Shown one piece after another: positions 1 through 11,050 of a DNA stretch of 64,000 nt (position 1 is its first letter; each line of letters begins with the position of its first letter). The position numbers and the translations under genes were made by a program. The notes below the pieces were generated by a model. The model had not been told where the DNA came from. It saw nothing but the letters and a program-made list of their open reading frames with translations, and did no database searches. Source of the DNA: Nymphaea colorata (Eukaryota > Streptophyta > Magnoliopsida > Nymphaeales > Nymphaeaceae); the NCBI RefSeq assembly GCF_008831285.2, contig NW_022204507.1:4112174-4176173 (forward strand), in the 5' to 3' direction.

Positions 1-4
1 GTCT

Positions 5-100
5 AAGTTAGTAAATGTTGGATGAAAATCATAGAGTTTAGTGAATTTATTAAGTTAGTAAATGTTGGATGAAACTCATAAAGTTAGTGAATTTATTGTA
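5..100. repeat. Two-copy tandem repeat, unit about 48 bp
   Basis: Two adjacent near-identical units each read AAGTTAGTAAATGTTGGATG followed by a run ending in GTGAATTTATT. The units differ by a few substitutions and an indel. No coding potential is seen, and the repeat may continue to the left of the window. Confidence 0.8.
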
Positions 101-430
101 CTTATAACCATTTGACGAAAGCGGTGCTTTCATGAGTATGTTGTTTAAATAAACCAAAGTAATGTTCTTTATTTTACAAACTTTTATGGATGTTGATAAC
201 AACTAATTAAACTTTCTTGCAAATAGCAAAACAGTGCCATCTTTCATTTCTGATTTTGGTGCAAGAAAAAATGTTTTTTGCTTTTGTTTTTAATTTTTGA
301 CATGATTTTTGTTGATATAATATGTTAGAGTATTTATGCCATGAAACTTAATTAAGCTTCAGTATGCATTACTTAGCTACGTGTTGCATCACCAGCTTAG
401 TGCATTGCTTTGCCTTGTTCTACTTCACAA

Positions 431-3400
431 CAATGTTGTAAGAAGCATACGCCTCACACAAAAAAATGTGACCCAAAGCATTTTTTAGAAAAAAAATGTC
501 TTGAGGCCTTGCCGTGAGGCGCATGCATCCTTGAAGCACGCACCTCATTTGGTAGAGGTGTATGCCTCCATCCATGGTACACTCCGTGCTTGAGGCGTAC
601 ACCTCAGGGATGGAGTCTGTTTAGTTTTTTTAATTAAAAAAATAAAAACTAAATAAAACTGGTCATTAGGGATTCACACGTAGCCCTAACTGAACCCTGT
701 TTGTATCCCTAAATCCCCTTTTCTCAATCCCAAATCACATGTGAAATTGAAGATTTCAACTATCGTTGCACACCTGTGAAATTGCTAGAGGCTGGAGCTA
801 TAGTTGGTGAAGCCATCGCCCAACGTCAGAATTTCAATTGCAACTGTAAGTCTCTCTCTTTGAGTCTCTTCCTCTCCCTGGTAGACACCGAACATAGGTG
901 GCCACCTTTCTATCTTTGTCTTAGTCTCCCTCCGGCGTTGGCCAAGGCCACTCTCTCAACTCTCTGGCCAGGACTGGCCACCCTCTACGTGTTGCTGTGA
1001 TGGTATACAGTGTGTCCACATGGCGCTTTTGTTACTTTGTGTGTATCACCATGGCCAGTGCTGTGGCTTAAGATGTTGTGGTAATGTGGCTTACAAAGTC
1101 AAGACCTTGAACTTATTTTCTTCATGCGTGCCATCCTTACACTCATATTACGTGTTCATTTTTATTTTACTATTGTCATCATTTGAAGTCTGGACATGTA
1201 CTCCATTGATGGTGGGTCCTCCTCCCATTGTTGCCAAGTGTCGCAAGTGGTGTCTTAGTTTATTATATGTTTTGGGATTTGTATCCTTACTTTATGACTT
1301 AGCAATTAATGCATCTATAACTTATTATATTTTCTTTCAAATTTTTTTCGTGCCTTAGTTCATGCTGTTTTTTTTGTGCTTCAAGGTAGACAGCTATGTT
1401 CAATTATTTACTGAATCAATTGAAGAATATTTTTTACATTATTTTGTTTTATATAAATAAATAAAAACATGGAAAATTTACATTACTACAATTACCTTTT
1501 TTATTATATATTTTTTTTTGTGGATGCTTTTTTTCTTTGTTTTTCTTTTTCTTTATTTCTAGATCAAACATGTTCTCATTTTGGAAGAGCAGCTTGTCTT
1601 CTTCTCTTCTATTTAGATTTGATATCAAGTTAAAGAACATGACAATGGTAATTGATGTATTGTCAAAGACAATTCTTCTATATTTTTATGTGTTTTTTCA
1701 ATAATTGTTTTGCATTAAGTTTCTAATATGTTGTAATTCAAATTTGTCGTATGATGTTAAATTTGTTACATTATGCATTGTTAATATTTGGGTATGCTTA
1801 GTAATTTGAGCTTTTACAAACAATGTAATGGAAATTATTGGATGCTTATTGAATTATATTTGTAATACATTGTAAGGTTTGAGAAAAAATGTCACGGCGG
1901 GATCCAGCATTGAAACATTGCATTGATGAAGATCATGATGATAGAGAAAAAATGGGAAACTTGATATGAAATTATTGTAAGAAAACTTATAAAGGTGGTG
2001 TTTGAAGAAAGAAACAACACTTGGCTGGAACTAAAAAACTTGCTAAACCATGTTACAAAGCCCACAAAGTGTTGTAAAATTTTTCAATAATTATTTGCAG
2101 GTACAAAAATGTGAAATACAAAGAAAAAAAAGACAATCTTGAATTCCATAGAAATGAATGTTTGGATGAAGGAATGATCAGTGGTGGCCTTACATCTCCC
2201 AATGTTCGTGCATTTGGAATTTCATGAGGACCAATGGATCATTTATAACTTCAGATATGCGACAACCAACAATTAACAATGCCATCAAGAAGGAGGAAAG
2301 AAAGCAAGTATATTCTGCCATAGGTCAGTTTTTGTTTTTGGAAAATGTTTTACACTTTTGATTGATATTATGAACTTATGAGTGGATCAAATGAAGTTAT
2401 CTAAACTACTCTTCTCAATTATTTTTTGTCAGTTGATTGGTGGAATACATTTGGCGAAAATACAAAAGAATTGAAGAATTTTGCTATGAGAATTCTCAAT
2501 CTTACATATAGTGCATCAGGATGTGAATGTAAATGCAGCCCATTCTTTTTGGTAAATAAATGAAACTTTCAAATAATTTATTATGCTATCATTCAAATGT
2601 TTTTTGATAATTATCAAAATGATTAACTAATGCAATTACATGACAGGTACATACAAAAACAAGAAATTGCATTGAACAAGAAAAACTTAATTCTTTGGTT
2701 TTCATCATGTATATATGAATATGAATACAGAAAGTGTTTCATCTTCTCAAAAGAAAAGTGTTGGCAAAGGTAATGCTATATGTTTGTAATTTTTGAAATA
2801 AAGATAAGAACATTGTCCTTTTTTTTTACTAATTGTTGCATTTTTTTTGTGTTAGTGTTTTTATATGAAGGTAAAACAATAATAGAAGATTTAGAATATG
2901 AGAGTTTAGATGATGAGGAAGATGAATTTATTCTATATTTGGATGGTTCAAATGACGATGAACTGTCATCCATTAAAGAATATGACGATGATGAAGATAC
3001 AATTAACCAATTGCCTACAAAAGTTATTTGAACTTTGTTAAATATCACTTGATATTTACGCAAATTAAGTACTTTCTTTTAATTTTTGTACATATGCATA
3101 TTTCAATATGCTTATATTATTGTTCAACAATACTTATTATTTACTTATTCTCTTAATTGATATTATTATCTGAATCTTGGTTTTCCTAGTTTTGGTTATT
3201 TGTTTTTCAATGATAGTTCTATGACATTTAATTGTTTAGGACAGGTCATGCTATGCACCAATTATGCAAGCACTCTTTGTACTATGTATGTTATAACATT
3301 GTGTTTGTTTGGATTTAAAAATTATTGTGGTTTGCATGGGTTCTATATTGTTCTTTCTTGATATGCTTAGTGTCATAGTCATTTTTTTCAGTTTCATTGC

Positions 3401-3528
3401 TACTTTTATAAATATTATATAATTCACAAATTTGTTTGTGAAGCTTACGCTTCAATTAATGCCTCACCTCGCCATGCCTCATGAGAGGCTCAACAGCTCG
3501 CTTTGCCTTATCACCTTTTACAACATTG
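431..3528 (+). mobile_element. hAT-superfamily DNA transposon, 3.1 kb, degraded
   Basis: The ends form an 11-bp terminal inverted repeat: CAATGTTGTAA at 431-441 and its complement TTACAACATTG at 3518-3528. The same 8 bp, CTTCACAA, sits directly outside both ends (423-430 and 3529-3536); an 8-bp target-site duplication is the hallmark of hAT elements. The subterminal 150 bp at each end is dense in short GCCTCA/GAGGC motifs in both orientations, as expected for transposase binding sites in hAT elements. The interior carries a broken transposase (separate entry). The perfect target duplication suggests either a fairly recent insertion or good preservation of the site, while the coding part is clearly dead. 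A shorter relative lies at 21062-22019 and again at 43606-44566. Confidence 0.9.
1890..3031 (+). pseudogene. hAT transposase remnant (BED finger, hATC domain, acidic tail)
   Basis: Four pieces of a plant hAT transposase can be read in order. At about 1890-2060 is a BED-type zinc finger: a KHC start, then NYCKKTYKGGV and KKQHLAGTKK with a later PC, broken by in-frame TGA codons. At about 2225-2340 is the segment before DUF659, with RQPTINNAIKKEERKQV. At about 2430-2555 and 2647-2735 is the hATC dimerisation domain, with WWNTFGENTKELKNFAMRIL, a SASGCE motif, then HTKTRNCIEQEKLNSLVF, split by an intron with a recognisable acceptor at about 2646. At 2870-3031 is an acidic C-terminal tail ending in TGA. 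The DUF659 and RNase H-like catalytic core expected between the pre-DUF659 segment and hATC is missing. Stops, frameshifts and the missing core make it inactive. Confidence 0.85.
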
Positions 3529-3536
3529 CTTCACAA

Positions 3537-4850
3537 CATTGTATACTTTCATGAATTGCTGGCTAAAATTTTGAAAATACAACAAGTCAATGAAATTGGG
3601 CAGTTGCCTAAAATTTATATGCAAATAAAGTGCATGTTAATAATAATGAGACTAGCAATAACTCAAATACAAGCAACCAATTAATACTACAATAGCATAA
3701 GACATTTAGCTCAAGAATAGTCAATAAAAGTCTTCACATAATGATGCATTCACACTTGGGGATTCAACTACACCCTAGCAAATCTCATTGCCTTCTACAT
3801 CTTAAAAAGCAACCTATCTAACTTGAACTGCAACAAGAAAAGGGCAACACTAAGAACTAGCTAGGTTGCAAAAAATAGATTAAGATGAAAAAATCCCCTA
3901 TCGATCTTTTGTAGCTTAGATTGTAACAGAGGTTTGCTGAAGCTAGTAAGACATACTTCATGAATCCAAACATATGACAGCCAAGCATGAAAGGGTTCAA
4001 AATCTCACCTCATCTAATTGAGTGTGGGTTCACCACGGACAATCTCTGACCGTTCCCAATTCAGTGTGTGTGTGAGCACATGTATATATATATATATAGT
4101 ATTTGAAAGGGTTTAACGGTCCATCAACATAAAGATCCTGTTTCAGTTGGAATATCAGCAATAAAACTTTGATGATCTGAAATATTTATTTTGATTTGCT
4201 AAAAAAAAATGTGTTATCATGAAAAACTACAAGCCAAATGTTACTTAAACATGCTCAAACTCTCCATCAAGAAGGCGATCACATAAATTTCTCATAACAC
4301 ATAAAGGAAATGAAAAATTTTGTGAGTTTTTCTAAGATGAAATAAATTAACAAGAAGTAGTATCCTTTAGACCTCCGAATGAACAAAAAGCAACAAAGTT
4401 TGCCATGTTCCTCTACAGCAGAGTTTGCCTTTGAGCAGCACAAGACTGTGCAGTTTTGATAGTTTAGATGTATTCTAGTTATGTAAGATATAGCAGATGC
4501 CAATCAAACATGCATGCATGATCTTTGTCTAAAAAGTTCAAAAAAAAAGAAAAGACAAGACAAGGTAAGTTAGCATTAACAAAAGTATAAAAAAATGGGA
4601 AAAACAGTAAATGCAGACATCATGATTGATGACACCATTGATCTGACACTATTCAGCTGAGGCTGATCAGGCTATAGACAAAGTTGGCCTCTCTTCTATG
4701 CTAATAATTAAAGAAGGAAAAAGAAGGAAACAAGAAACTTCACTGTTTTGGTGTGTGAGTCTAGTATGTTGAACCCATGGTCAATATAATGTCAGTAGCT
4801 TTGTGAAGCATCAATAATACCATTCTTAATTGAGTAGATTTGGTTTCTGT
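3537..4850. other. AT-rich intergenic DNA, nothing recognised
   Basis: No coding, RNA or transposon signature could be recognised here. A short (TA)n microsatellite sits at about 4083-4098. Open frames in this stretch are short and look random. Confidence 0.5.
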
Positions 4851-5508
4851 CTTGCCCAGGAGGAAGAGGACCGTTGAGGGCACAATCTGCTATCGGTCAA
4901 ATTTACTGTAAAAGACGAGACGATCAATCTTCTTCCTAGGGGATCTCCCCCACCCTATCTGTCGAGGTCAGGCATCGAATAGATATTCAGCGGACTCCAC
5001 TAGGGATCGAGCGGGTGAATGATTTTGTCCTCCGCCGAGATTGGTTTCTCCCTTCGTGTTGTGGGGTGGGAGCCATATCGGATCATCCTTTCTTTCAGAA
5101 CCTTTCCTTTTCGACATTTCGGTAGGAGATTGGTCCCTCCCAACCTGATATTGGGCTGGTCACCCAACTGCTTAAGCAGGTTTGAGTATTCCTTCATTCC
5201 AAGGGGCGGGGGCGTGCACTCCCCTACTCCTTTGATAGTTTGTTGAGCACTCCTAGAACCACCAGGTAGCACCACTGGCCAATAGGTGGTTGGTTATAGG
5301 TGGGGCAGGTGGGAAAGAAGTTTGGGGAACGGCAGAGAGAACGATCAACAAATGGATGGAAGAATCAGATGTTGTAGGGGGAGCATTCCAACAGATAGCC
5401 TTTGGAGAAAGGCACACGGGACTACAAGCTCGATTCAAAGGTAGTCCATCCATGACTCCCCTGGTTTAGATCATGCATTCACCTCGTTATTCGCTCACCT
5501 AGGAAAAA

Positions 5509-6001
5509 ATGACGGCCGAGCGCATAGCGCAAGAACAGATTGCAGGCAGGAGTTTCCAACCCATGAACTTCATACAGAGCATCTCGGAGGAAGATGAGCA
5601 ATTTGAGCAGAAAAACCAAGATTTTGTCCATTTCTGACCGATCCACAACAATACCTTTGTTACCGTGACAGATGCTAGGGGGAATAAAAAACTGGGGCCT
5701 GCGCAGGTTGTTTGGAGGAAATCAAAGGGGGTCTCATCTTTGTCGGTACGCTGCTAAAGCAACTGCACAACATGTCGGGTGATCCACCAGAAACATGGGG
5801 ATGAAGTCGGTTGTAATGAAAGTGAAAGCATCCACTTATTTCAGGAAAAAGAAAGCAGTAATCTTGAGCTGGAGAGAAGGTTATACCTTTTCATAGTGTA
5901 AGTGAAGTGGAGTAGGACAGCCATCTAACATTATGTACATCCACGATGTGACCCAACTTCCACATAATGGATGCCGACTCCCTAGAGAACGTCGTAAATA
6001 G
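5509..6001 (+). pseudogene. rps11: Mitochondrial-type ribosomal protein S11 pseudogene (NUMT)
   Basis: The product would be small-subunit ribosomal protein S11 of the mitochondrial ribosome. Diagnostic segments are NNTFVTVTDARGNKK at about 5647-5690, MKSVVMKVKASTYFRKKKAV at about 5803-5860 followed by ILSWREG, and the C-terminus MYIHDVTQLPHNGCRLPRER ending in TAG at 5999-6001. These lie in different frames: there is a TGA after DFVHF at about 5635 and at least two further frameshifts between 5690 and 5800. The ATG at 5509 is the best upstream start but the N-terminus is not conserved enough to fix it. Mitochondrial rps11 has been lost or moved to the nucleus in many eudicots, so its form here hints at a lineage that kept it. 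The repeat block at 6018 begins just after the stop codon. Confidence 0.85.
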
Positions 6002-6017
6002 TTCAAACAATCAGGTT

Positions 6018-6935
6018 CGAGCAAAGCCCTGATGCAATGAAAAGCGAGTGCTTTGATCAACGTCACGTCATTTTGACAAGCAAAGCCCAAAAAGCACTCT
6101 TTGAAAGCCAAAGCGAAGCGAGTGTGCTTTGCACTAATGCCATTCTTTTAAAGGAATGCATGCTTTGTGAAAGAAGGGAACTCATCAATTTGCAATTGTC
6201 ATGGAGTTTGGACACTAATGGCATCTTGATTGGTATGGTTAATGGCATATCATTGTCATGAATCCTGACCTTTTTTGATATGGTTAATGACATACAATTG
6301 TTGGTCAAGTGAGTACTAATGGCATACAATTTTTGGTCAAGTCAGTACTAATGACATACAATTGCAATGAGTCCTGACCTTTCAAAAAAGTCCTGACTTT
6401 TCTAAACAGTCCTGACCTTTCCAGAAGTTTGGTATGGTTAATGACATACAATTGTTGGTCAAGTGAGTACTAATGGCATTTTTTTGTACAGTGAGTACAA
6501 ATGGCATTGAATTGCAATTAGTCCTGAGCTTTCTATAATGAGTCCTGAGCTTTCTATAATGAGTCCTGACCACTCAAAAGAGTCCTGACCTTTCCATCTT
6601 TTTGGTATGGTTAATGACATACAATTGTTGGTCAAGTGAGTACTAATGACATACAATTGTTGGTCAAGCGAGTACTAATGGCATTGAATTGCAATTAGTC
6701 TTGACCTTTCTATAATGAGTCCTGACCTTTCAAAAGAGTCCTAACCTTTCAAAATAGTCCTGACCTTTCCATAACATTTAGGAAATCGTCAAAAGTGCTT
6801 CCATTGGTCTGAATTAGCTCATACTTCCCTAAAGCATACCCGCTTCTTAAAATGAGCAAAGCCCTATGCTTTGTGAGTGCTTTGTGGCCTTTGCTCGTCA
6901 AGCTGGTGGCTTTGCTCTTGACGTGACATGACATT
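6018..6935 (+). repeat. Modular repeat block 1 with CAAAGC-rich flanks
   Basis: The core (about 6175-6820) is built from recurring short modules: ATGGTTAATGACATACAATT, GGTCAAGTGAGTACTAATGG, TTTTTTGTACAGTGAGTAC, GAATTGCAATTAGTCCTGAC, and runs of GTCCTGACCTTTC with varied 5-8 base spacers. Each side carries about 110-160 bp rich in GCAAAGC/GCTTTGC and GACGTGACAT motifs, partly inverted with respect to each other (GAGCAAAGCCC near 6019, GGCTTTGCTC near 6903). Block 2 at 8690-9745 is the same family in the opposite orientation. No transposase is visible. It is likely a non-autonomous mobile element or satellite-like array inserted into the mitochondrial DNA, but its class is not clear. Confidence 0.7.
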
Positions 6936-8689
6936 GGGGAAACTGACGTCTCGTCTAATTTATGTTATGGCATGAGAATGAGTGGCCAACAAAAAGCTCG
7001 AAAGATTCAATAGCACAGGGTAAACTGTCAACTGGGTGGGGTCTGCTTCATCTCTTCCGTCTCTCATGCGCTTTGATGTTTCCGCCATGAGAGTGAAGGA
7101 GGCCCCCCTTTTCTTGTATAGAAAACTCCACTATTCCCACCTCTGCCGGCCGCAGCAGCCTTGCCAAATATACCAGACCAGCGTAGTGCTGGGCGGAACG
7201 TTGGTCTCAATCGAAGGTACCAAACGAGATGGAGTGCGACATCGCACCACTGATGGTTGACAACTGGAAAGGTCTACTACTTCTACGAACATCGAGAGTA
7301 TAAGGTACCTTGTACCTTGCCCCATCATTATTGTCAAAGGCCACTGAGGAAGCCGCCTTATCGCCTTAGTGGTGCGTCCTTATCTTTTCCGTCCGCCCAT
7401 TTTCAGACAACATTTTTCTGTTTCCATCTTTTTTTCCATTCCATCATTTGCATGCATTGTTCGAGAGTTGCCCGCCCTTACTTATACAACATGTTCCCAT
7501 CCCGTTAGCCGGATACTGAGCCGTCTGGTCCAACGCAATGGAAAATGACATTTTTTACAAGCCATCGCACTAGGCTTGGCATAAGGAAGATTTTCTAGTC
7601 GAGTGCCCCTATTAAGATCAAGTAAGAAGAAGGGGGCAATCTTGCCCGGGAATCAAAATGGCTAGCTAAGCATGAACCAAACAATTTGATCTTCCGCTGG
7701 CATTGCTTCATGCTTCAATCAGATCAACCATGAAGCAAGCTCTCCTAGATGAACAAAATACGATTCCACAGATGCGGGCGCAAATAGAGGCCGTCAGAAT
7801 CAGATTAGAGGAGCCTATCCTGACAGAACAAATGGCCGCTAGGAGTCATATCCCCCTCATAGATGGCATAACATGGGAGGGAACAAACTTCCAACTTCTC
7901 TCATGGGCTCATGGAAACAGATCAAAACCCAAAAGACTTTCCATAGTTAAGGAAATGTCGGGCTCCATCGTCCGGAAATGAAGAGCATGGAAAAGAATGG
8001 CTCCTCAATTCTTCCAATGGGGCACCGGCAACTGATAAAAAATGAGGGCCTTCCTGTTCATATCGAGAGTCGGACAGCGTTGGATAGCTTTGACTTCAGA
8101 CCATTCGAAAAACCTTGACTCCTTCGAATGTCCCGTAGGCTTGATTTTGTGCACTTATGCCTTAACGGATGTCCCCACGAAGCTTGACTCACCGAATCTC
8201 TACTTGACTCACTTGTCCAGCATCTCGATGTTCCACTTCGTATCCTTTCGCTCGCCCCGCGTTAGTAGCCATACGAAAAAGAGTGATGAGAATCTACGAG
8301 CACACCGAGCAGTGGCTTTAGCACATTATTGTCCTTTACAACCACTTGAGCATCTTTTTCTATCCAATTGGAATCGGCGCTGGACCGCCAGAATCATGTT
8401 CGATTGAGGTCTTCGGCTCATTTCGATTTGTCAGAGGTGGAGATCGGTTGCTTCCACCTATTCCGTTCCATGACGAGGAACGAAGTGGACACCACCCAAC
8501 GAGTGGTTCCCTTGGCTCGCTTCGCTTTCTGTTCAAGCTCCACCCGTAGCCTTCCTCACTTTTTTGCCCCTCAACCCATAAATCTGCCCTTGCTTAGTCC
8601 ACTCTTTGCCTTCCTCTTCTTTACCTTACTGACCACAATTAGAATAATGAGTAAACACAAAACCTGTTCTAGAAACAGAAGCTTGAACT
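6936..8689. other. Mitochondrial-like segment, no gene identified
   Basis: This GC-richer stretch between the two inverted repeat blocks has the composition of plant mitochondrial intergenic DNA. The longer open frames (for example 7703-7981, 92 codons, and 8368-8778, 136 codons whose last third already runs into the next repeat block) match no protein I recognise. Their overlap with one another in different frames argues against real coding. I treat it as spacer DNA of the mitochondrial insertion. Confidence 0.4.
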
Positions 8690-9745
8690 TGATACCTTCA
8701 CTTGACCAACAATTTTATGTCATTAACCATACCAAACTTCTGGAAAGGTCAGGACTTTTTTTCAAAGGTCAAGATTAATTTGAAAGGTCAGGACTCATTA
8801 TAGAAAGGTCAGGACTAATTGCAATTCAATGCCATTAGTACTCACTGTACAAAAAAATGCCATTAGTACTCACTTGACCAACAATTGTATGCCATTAGTA
8901 CTCACTTGACCAACAATTGTATGTCATTAACCATACCAAAAAAGGTGAGCATTGATGACAATGAGATGCCATTAACCATACCAATCAAGATGCCATTAGT
9001 GTCCAAAATCCATGACAATTGCAAATTGATGAGTTTCCTTCTTCAAGAAAGCACTCGCAACTTTGAATTGAATGGCATGAATTTCAGGCCAATGGAAGCA
9101 CTTTTGACAATTTCCTGAATGTTATGGAAAGGTCAGGATTGTTTTGAAACGTTAGGACTCTTTTGAAAGGTCAGGACTCATTATAGAAAGGTCAGGACTA
9201 ATTGCAATTCAATGTCATTAGTACTCACTGTACAAAAAAATGTCATTAGTACTCACTTGACCAACAATTGTATGTCATTAACCATACCAAACTTCTGGAA
9301 AGATCAAGACTTTTTTTGAAAGTTCAGGACTGTTTTGAAAGGTCAGGACTCGTTTGAATGGTTAGGGCTCATTATAGAAAGGTCAGGACTAATTGCAATT
9401 CAATGCCATTAGTACTCATTGTACAAAAAAATTCCATTAGTACGCACTTGACCAACAATTGTATGCCCTTAGTACTCACTTGACCAGCAATTGTATGTCA
9501 TTAACCATACCACAAAAGGTCAGGATTCATGACAATGAGATGCCATTAACCATACCAATCAAGATGCCATTAGTGTCAAAAATCCATGACAATTGCAAAT
9601 TGATGTTCTTTAAACAACAAAAAGCTTTGAATGTTTCGCTTCGTCTCTATTCATGAGCCACTTTGATGAAATGCAAAGCAAAGTCATGTACGCTGACATG
9701 TGCGCTGACCTTGACTTTGAAAATGGCTCGTGACGTGACATACCG
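8690..9745 (-). repeat. Modular repeat block 2, inverted, about two tandem units
   Basis: This is the same family as block 1 but on the minus strand, seen as GAAAGGTCAGGACT, GTACTCACTTGACCAACAAT and CATTAACCATACCA modules. It holds about two copies of a larger unit of roughly 480 bp. Each unit runs, on the minus strand, from CATCAATTTGCAATTGTCAT (9603 and 9032) through the GTCCTGACC runs; the first unit ends in a CAAAAGTGCTTCCATTGG segment (about 9090-9108) that is also at 6789-6806 in block 1. The right flank (about 9610-9745) is again CAAAGC-rich with CGTGACGTGACAT. Together with block 1 it forms a large inverted arrangement around 6936-8689. Confidence 0.7.
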
Positions 9746-10554
9746 AAAACTCAGATTGGAAAAAAATGCCCCAAGCCCGCTAAACCCATCAAACCCTGAA
9801 GCCCTAACGAACCCTCCTGCCGGTTTCCGTGAAGTTGATCAACTAGTATGGACCTCGTCTATTCCGCCCGAATGAGGGAGAATGAAGGTTATCACTGACC
9901 TTACTCAACTCCTATTTTTATCTCCCACCCAACCGCCTATCCCGTCCCCTTCTATCGGAATGGGATGGTATTATGCACAAGACCGGGATCAACATCCCAG
10001 GGACCATCGAACCGGATGACTGCACTCCCGCTGGACCATCCAGCTTCCAGGCTGGCCAAGGGTGCATCAGCACATCAAGCTCCGCCAGCAGCTCATGCGT
10101 CAGCAGGGCCCCAAACCACTTTCCAAAATCCCCTCGACCCCCAAAGCTATGACACTTTTAAGCTCAAATTGCCAGGCCCACAAATGGAAGTTTGCCTTTT
10201 GACCTCAAGCACTCGCTTCGCGGCGAGCGCTTTGCTCGTTGGCCCCTCCAAAAAACCAAGTTTCCCCAGCACGGGCAATCCAAAAGCCCACCTCCTTCAG
10301 CAATGGGCCACTGAAGATCCCCTGCTCATTCGCTTGTTCCAGAGAAGTCTAACGTAACTGGAATGGTTCATCTCATTGGAGCCCGGCTCTATCAAGACAT
10401 TCACTAAGCTGGCAAACAGATTCATCCACTGCTCTTTCTGCTCTTTGAGTGTGAAGAAAAAAAGACCTAACGAGACCTTAGCGGCATCGTAGGAAGGTGA
10501 TGTGCCTGGCATGGCATCAAGGGCCACCGAAAAAATCAAAGGATCCCTATCAGG
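9746..10554. other. Mitochondrial-like segment, no gene identified
   Basis: GC-richer DNA between repeat block 2 and the rps12 copy. Open frames at 9965-10357 (+, 130 codons) and 10297-10539 (-, 80 codons) overlap on opposite strands, and neither resembles a protein I know. A CGCTTCGCGGCGAGCGCTTTG stretch near 10210 recalls the flanks of the modular repeats. Confidence 0.4.
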
Positions 10555-10998
10555 CTACACTGAGATTGGGCAGTACACTGGGACTTTGAATTGTTCATCC
10601 AGAGGCATCTTCCATTCATCTTTTTTTGGTTTTGGTCTTTCCACACCATATTTAGATCTGCCCCTCCTTCAATCCGGAATTCCCAGGAAATCCTTGACTC
10701 CTTGAATAAGATGGGATTTCACACCTGGCAAATCTTTCACTCTTCCTCCTCTGATTAACACCATAGGATGTTCTTGCGAATTATGACCTTTGCTCGGAAT
10801 GTGAGCAAATATATCATGTCAATTGCTCAACTGTACTTTGGCTATCTTACATAGAGCTGAATTAGGTTTTTTCAGTGTTCTTGTCGGAACATGCGGGTGT
10901 CCTCCTTGCTTCTGGGGACGTTGATCTGAAGCTCGAGTATGGTCCGTGGGCCGTTTTTCTTCTCTACCATGACGAATCAATTGATTTAATGTAGGCAT
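10555..10998 (-). pseudogene. rps12: Mitochondrial ribosomal protein S12 pseudogene (NUMT)
   Basis: The product would be ribosomal protein S12, part of the decoding centre of the mitochondrial ribosome. From ATG at 10998 the minus strand reads [16 protein letters not shown], then PKKPNSAL-like (here LKKPNSAL), [45 protein letters not shown] and RRGRSKYGVERPKPK, the full S12 family pattern. Two in-frame TGA codons replace arginine: after LSN (family LSNRHD) and after GIPD (family PDRRRG). Both fit CGA to TGA, the change expected from deamination of methylated CpG in nuclear DNA. No stop appears at the usual end near codon 126; the frame runs about 20 codons on to TAG at 10555. It lies 52 bp downstream of nad3 on the same strand, the normal plant mitochondrial co-transcribed pair. 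Confidence 0.9.
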
Positions 10999-11050
10999 CG
11001 CTCTTTCCTTTGTCCGTCCCCCTTATTTTCGCCCTCTCACTCACTAGTGG

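Noticed and set aside
2776-3063. Serine-rich minus-strand frame and acidic plus-strand frame as separate small genes
   Set aside because: The plus frame is the acidic last exon of the hAT transposase, and the minus frame is its complement, which turns GAT/GAA-rich codons into serine codons.
8042-8778. 121- and 136-codon plus-strand frames in the mitochondrial-like segment
   Set aside because: They overlap in different frames, show no family signature, and the second ends inside the repeat block.
6018-9745. CRISPR-like array because of short, regularly repeated words
   Set aside because: Spacers are not unique, the repeats are of several kinds and degenerate, and the context is plant nuclear DNA.
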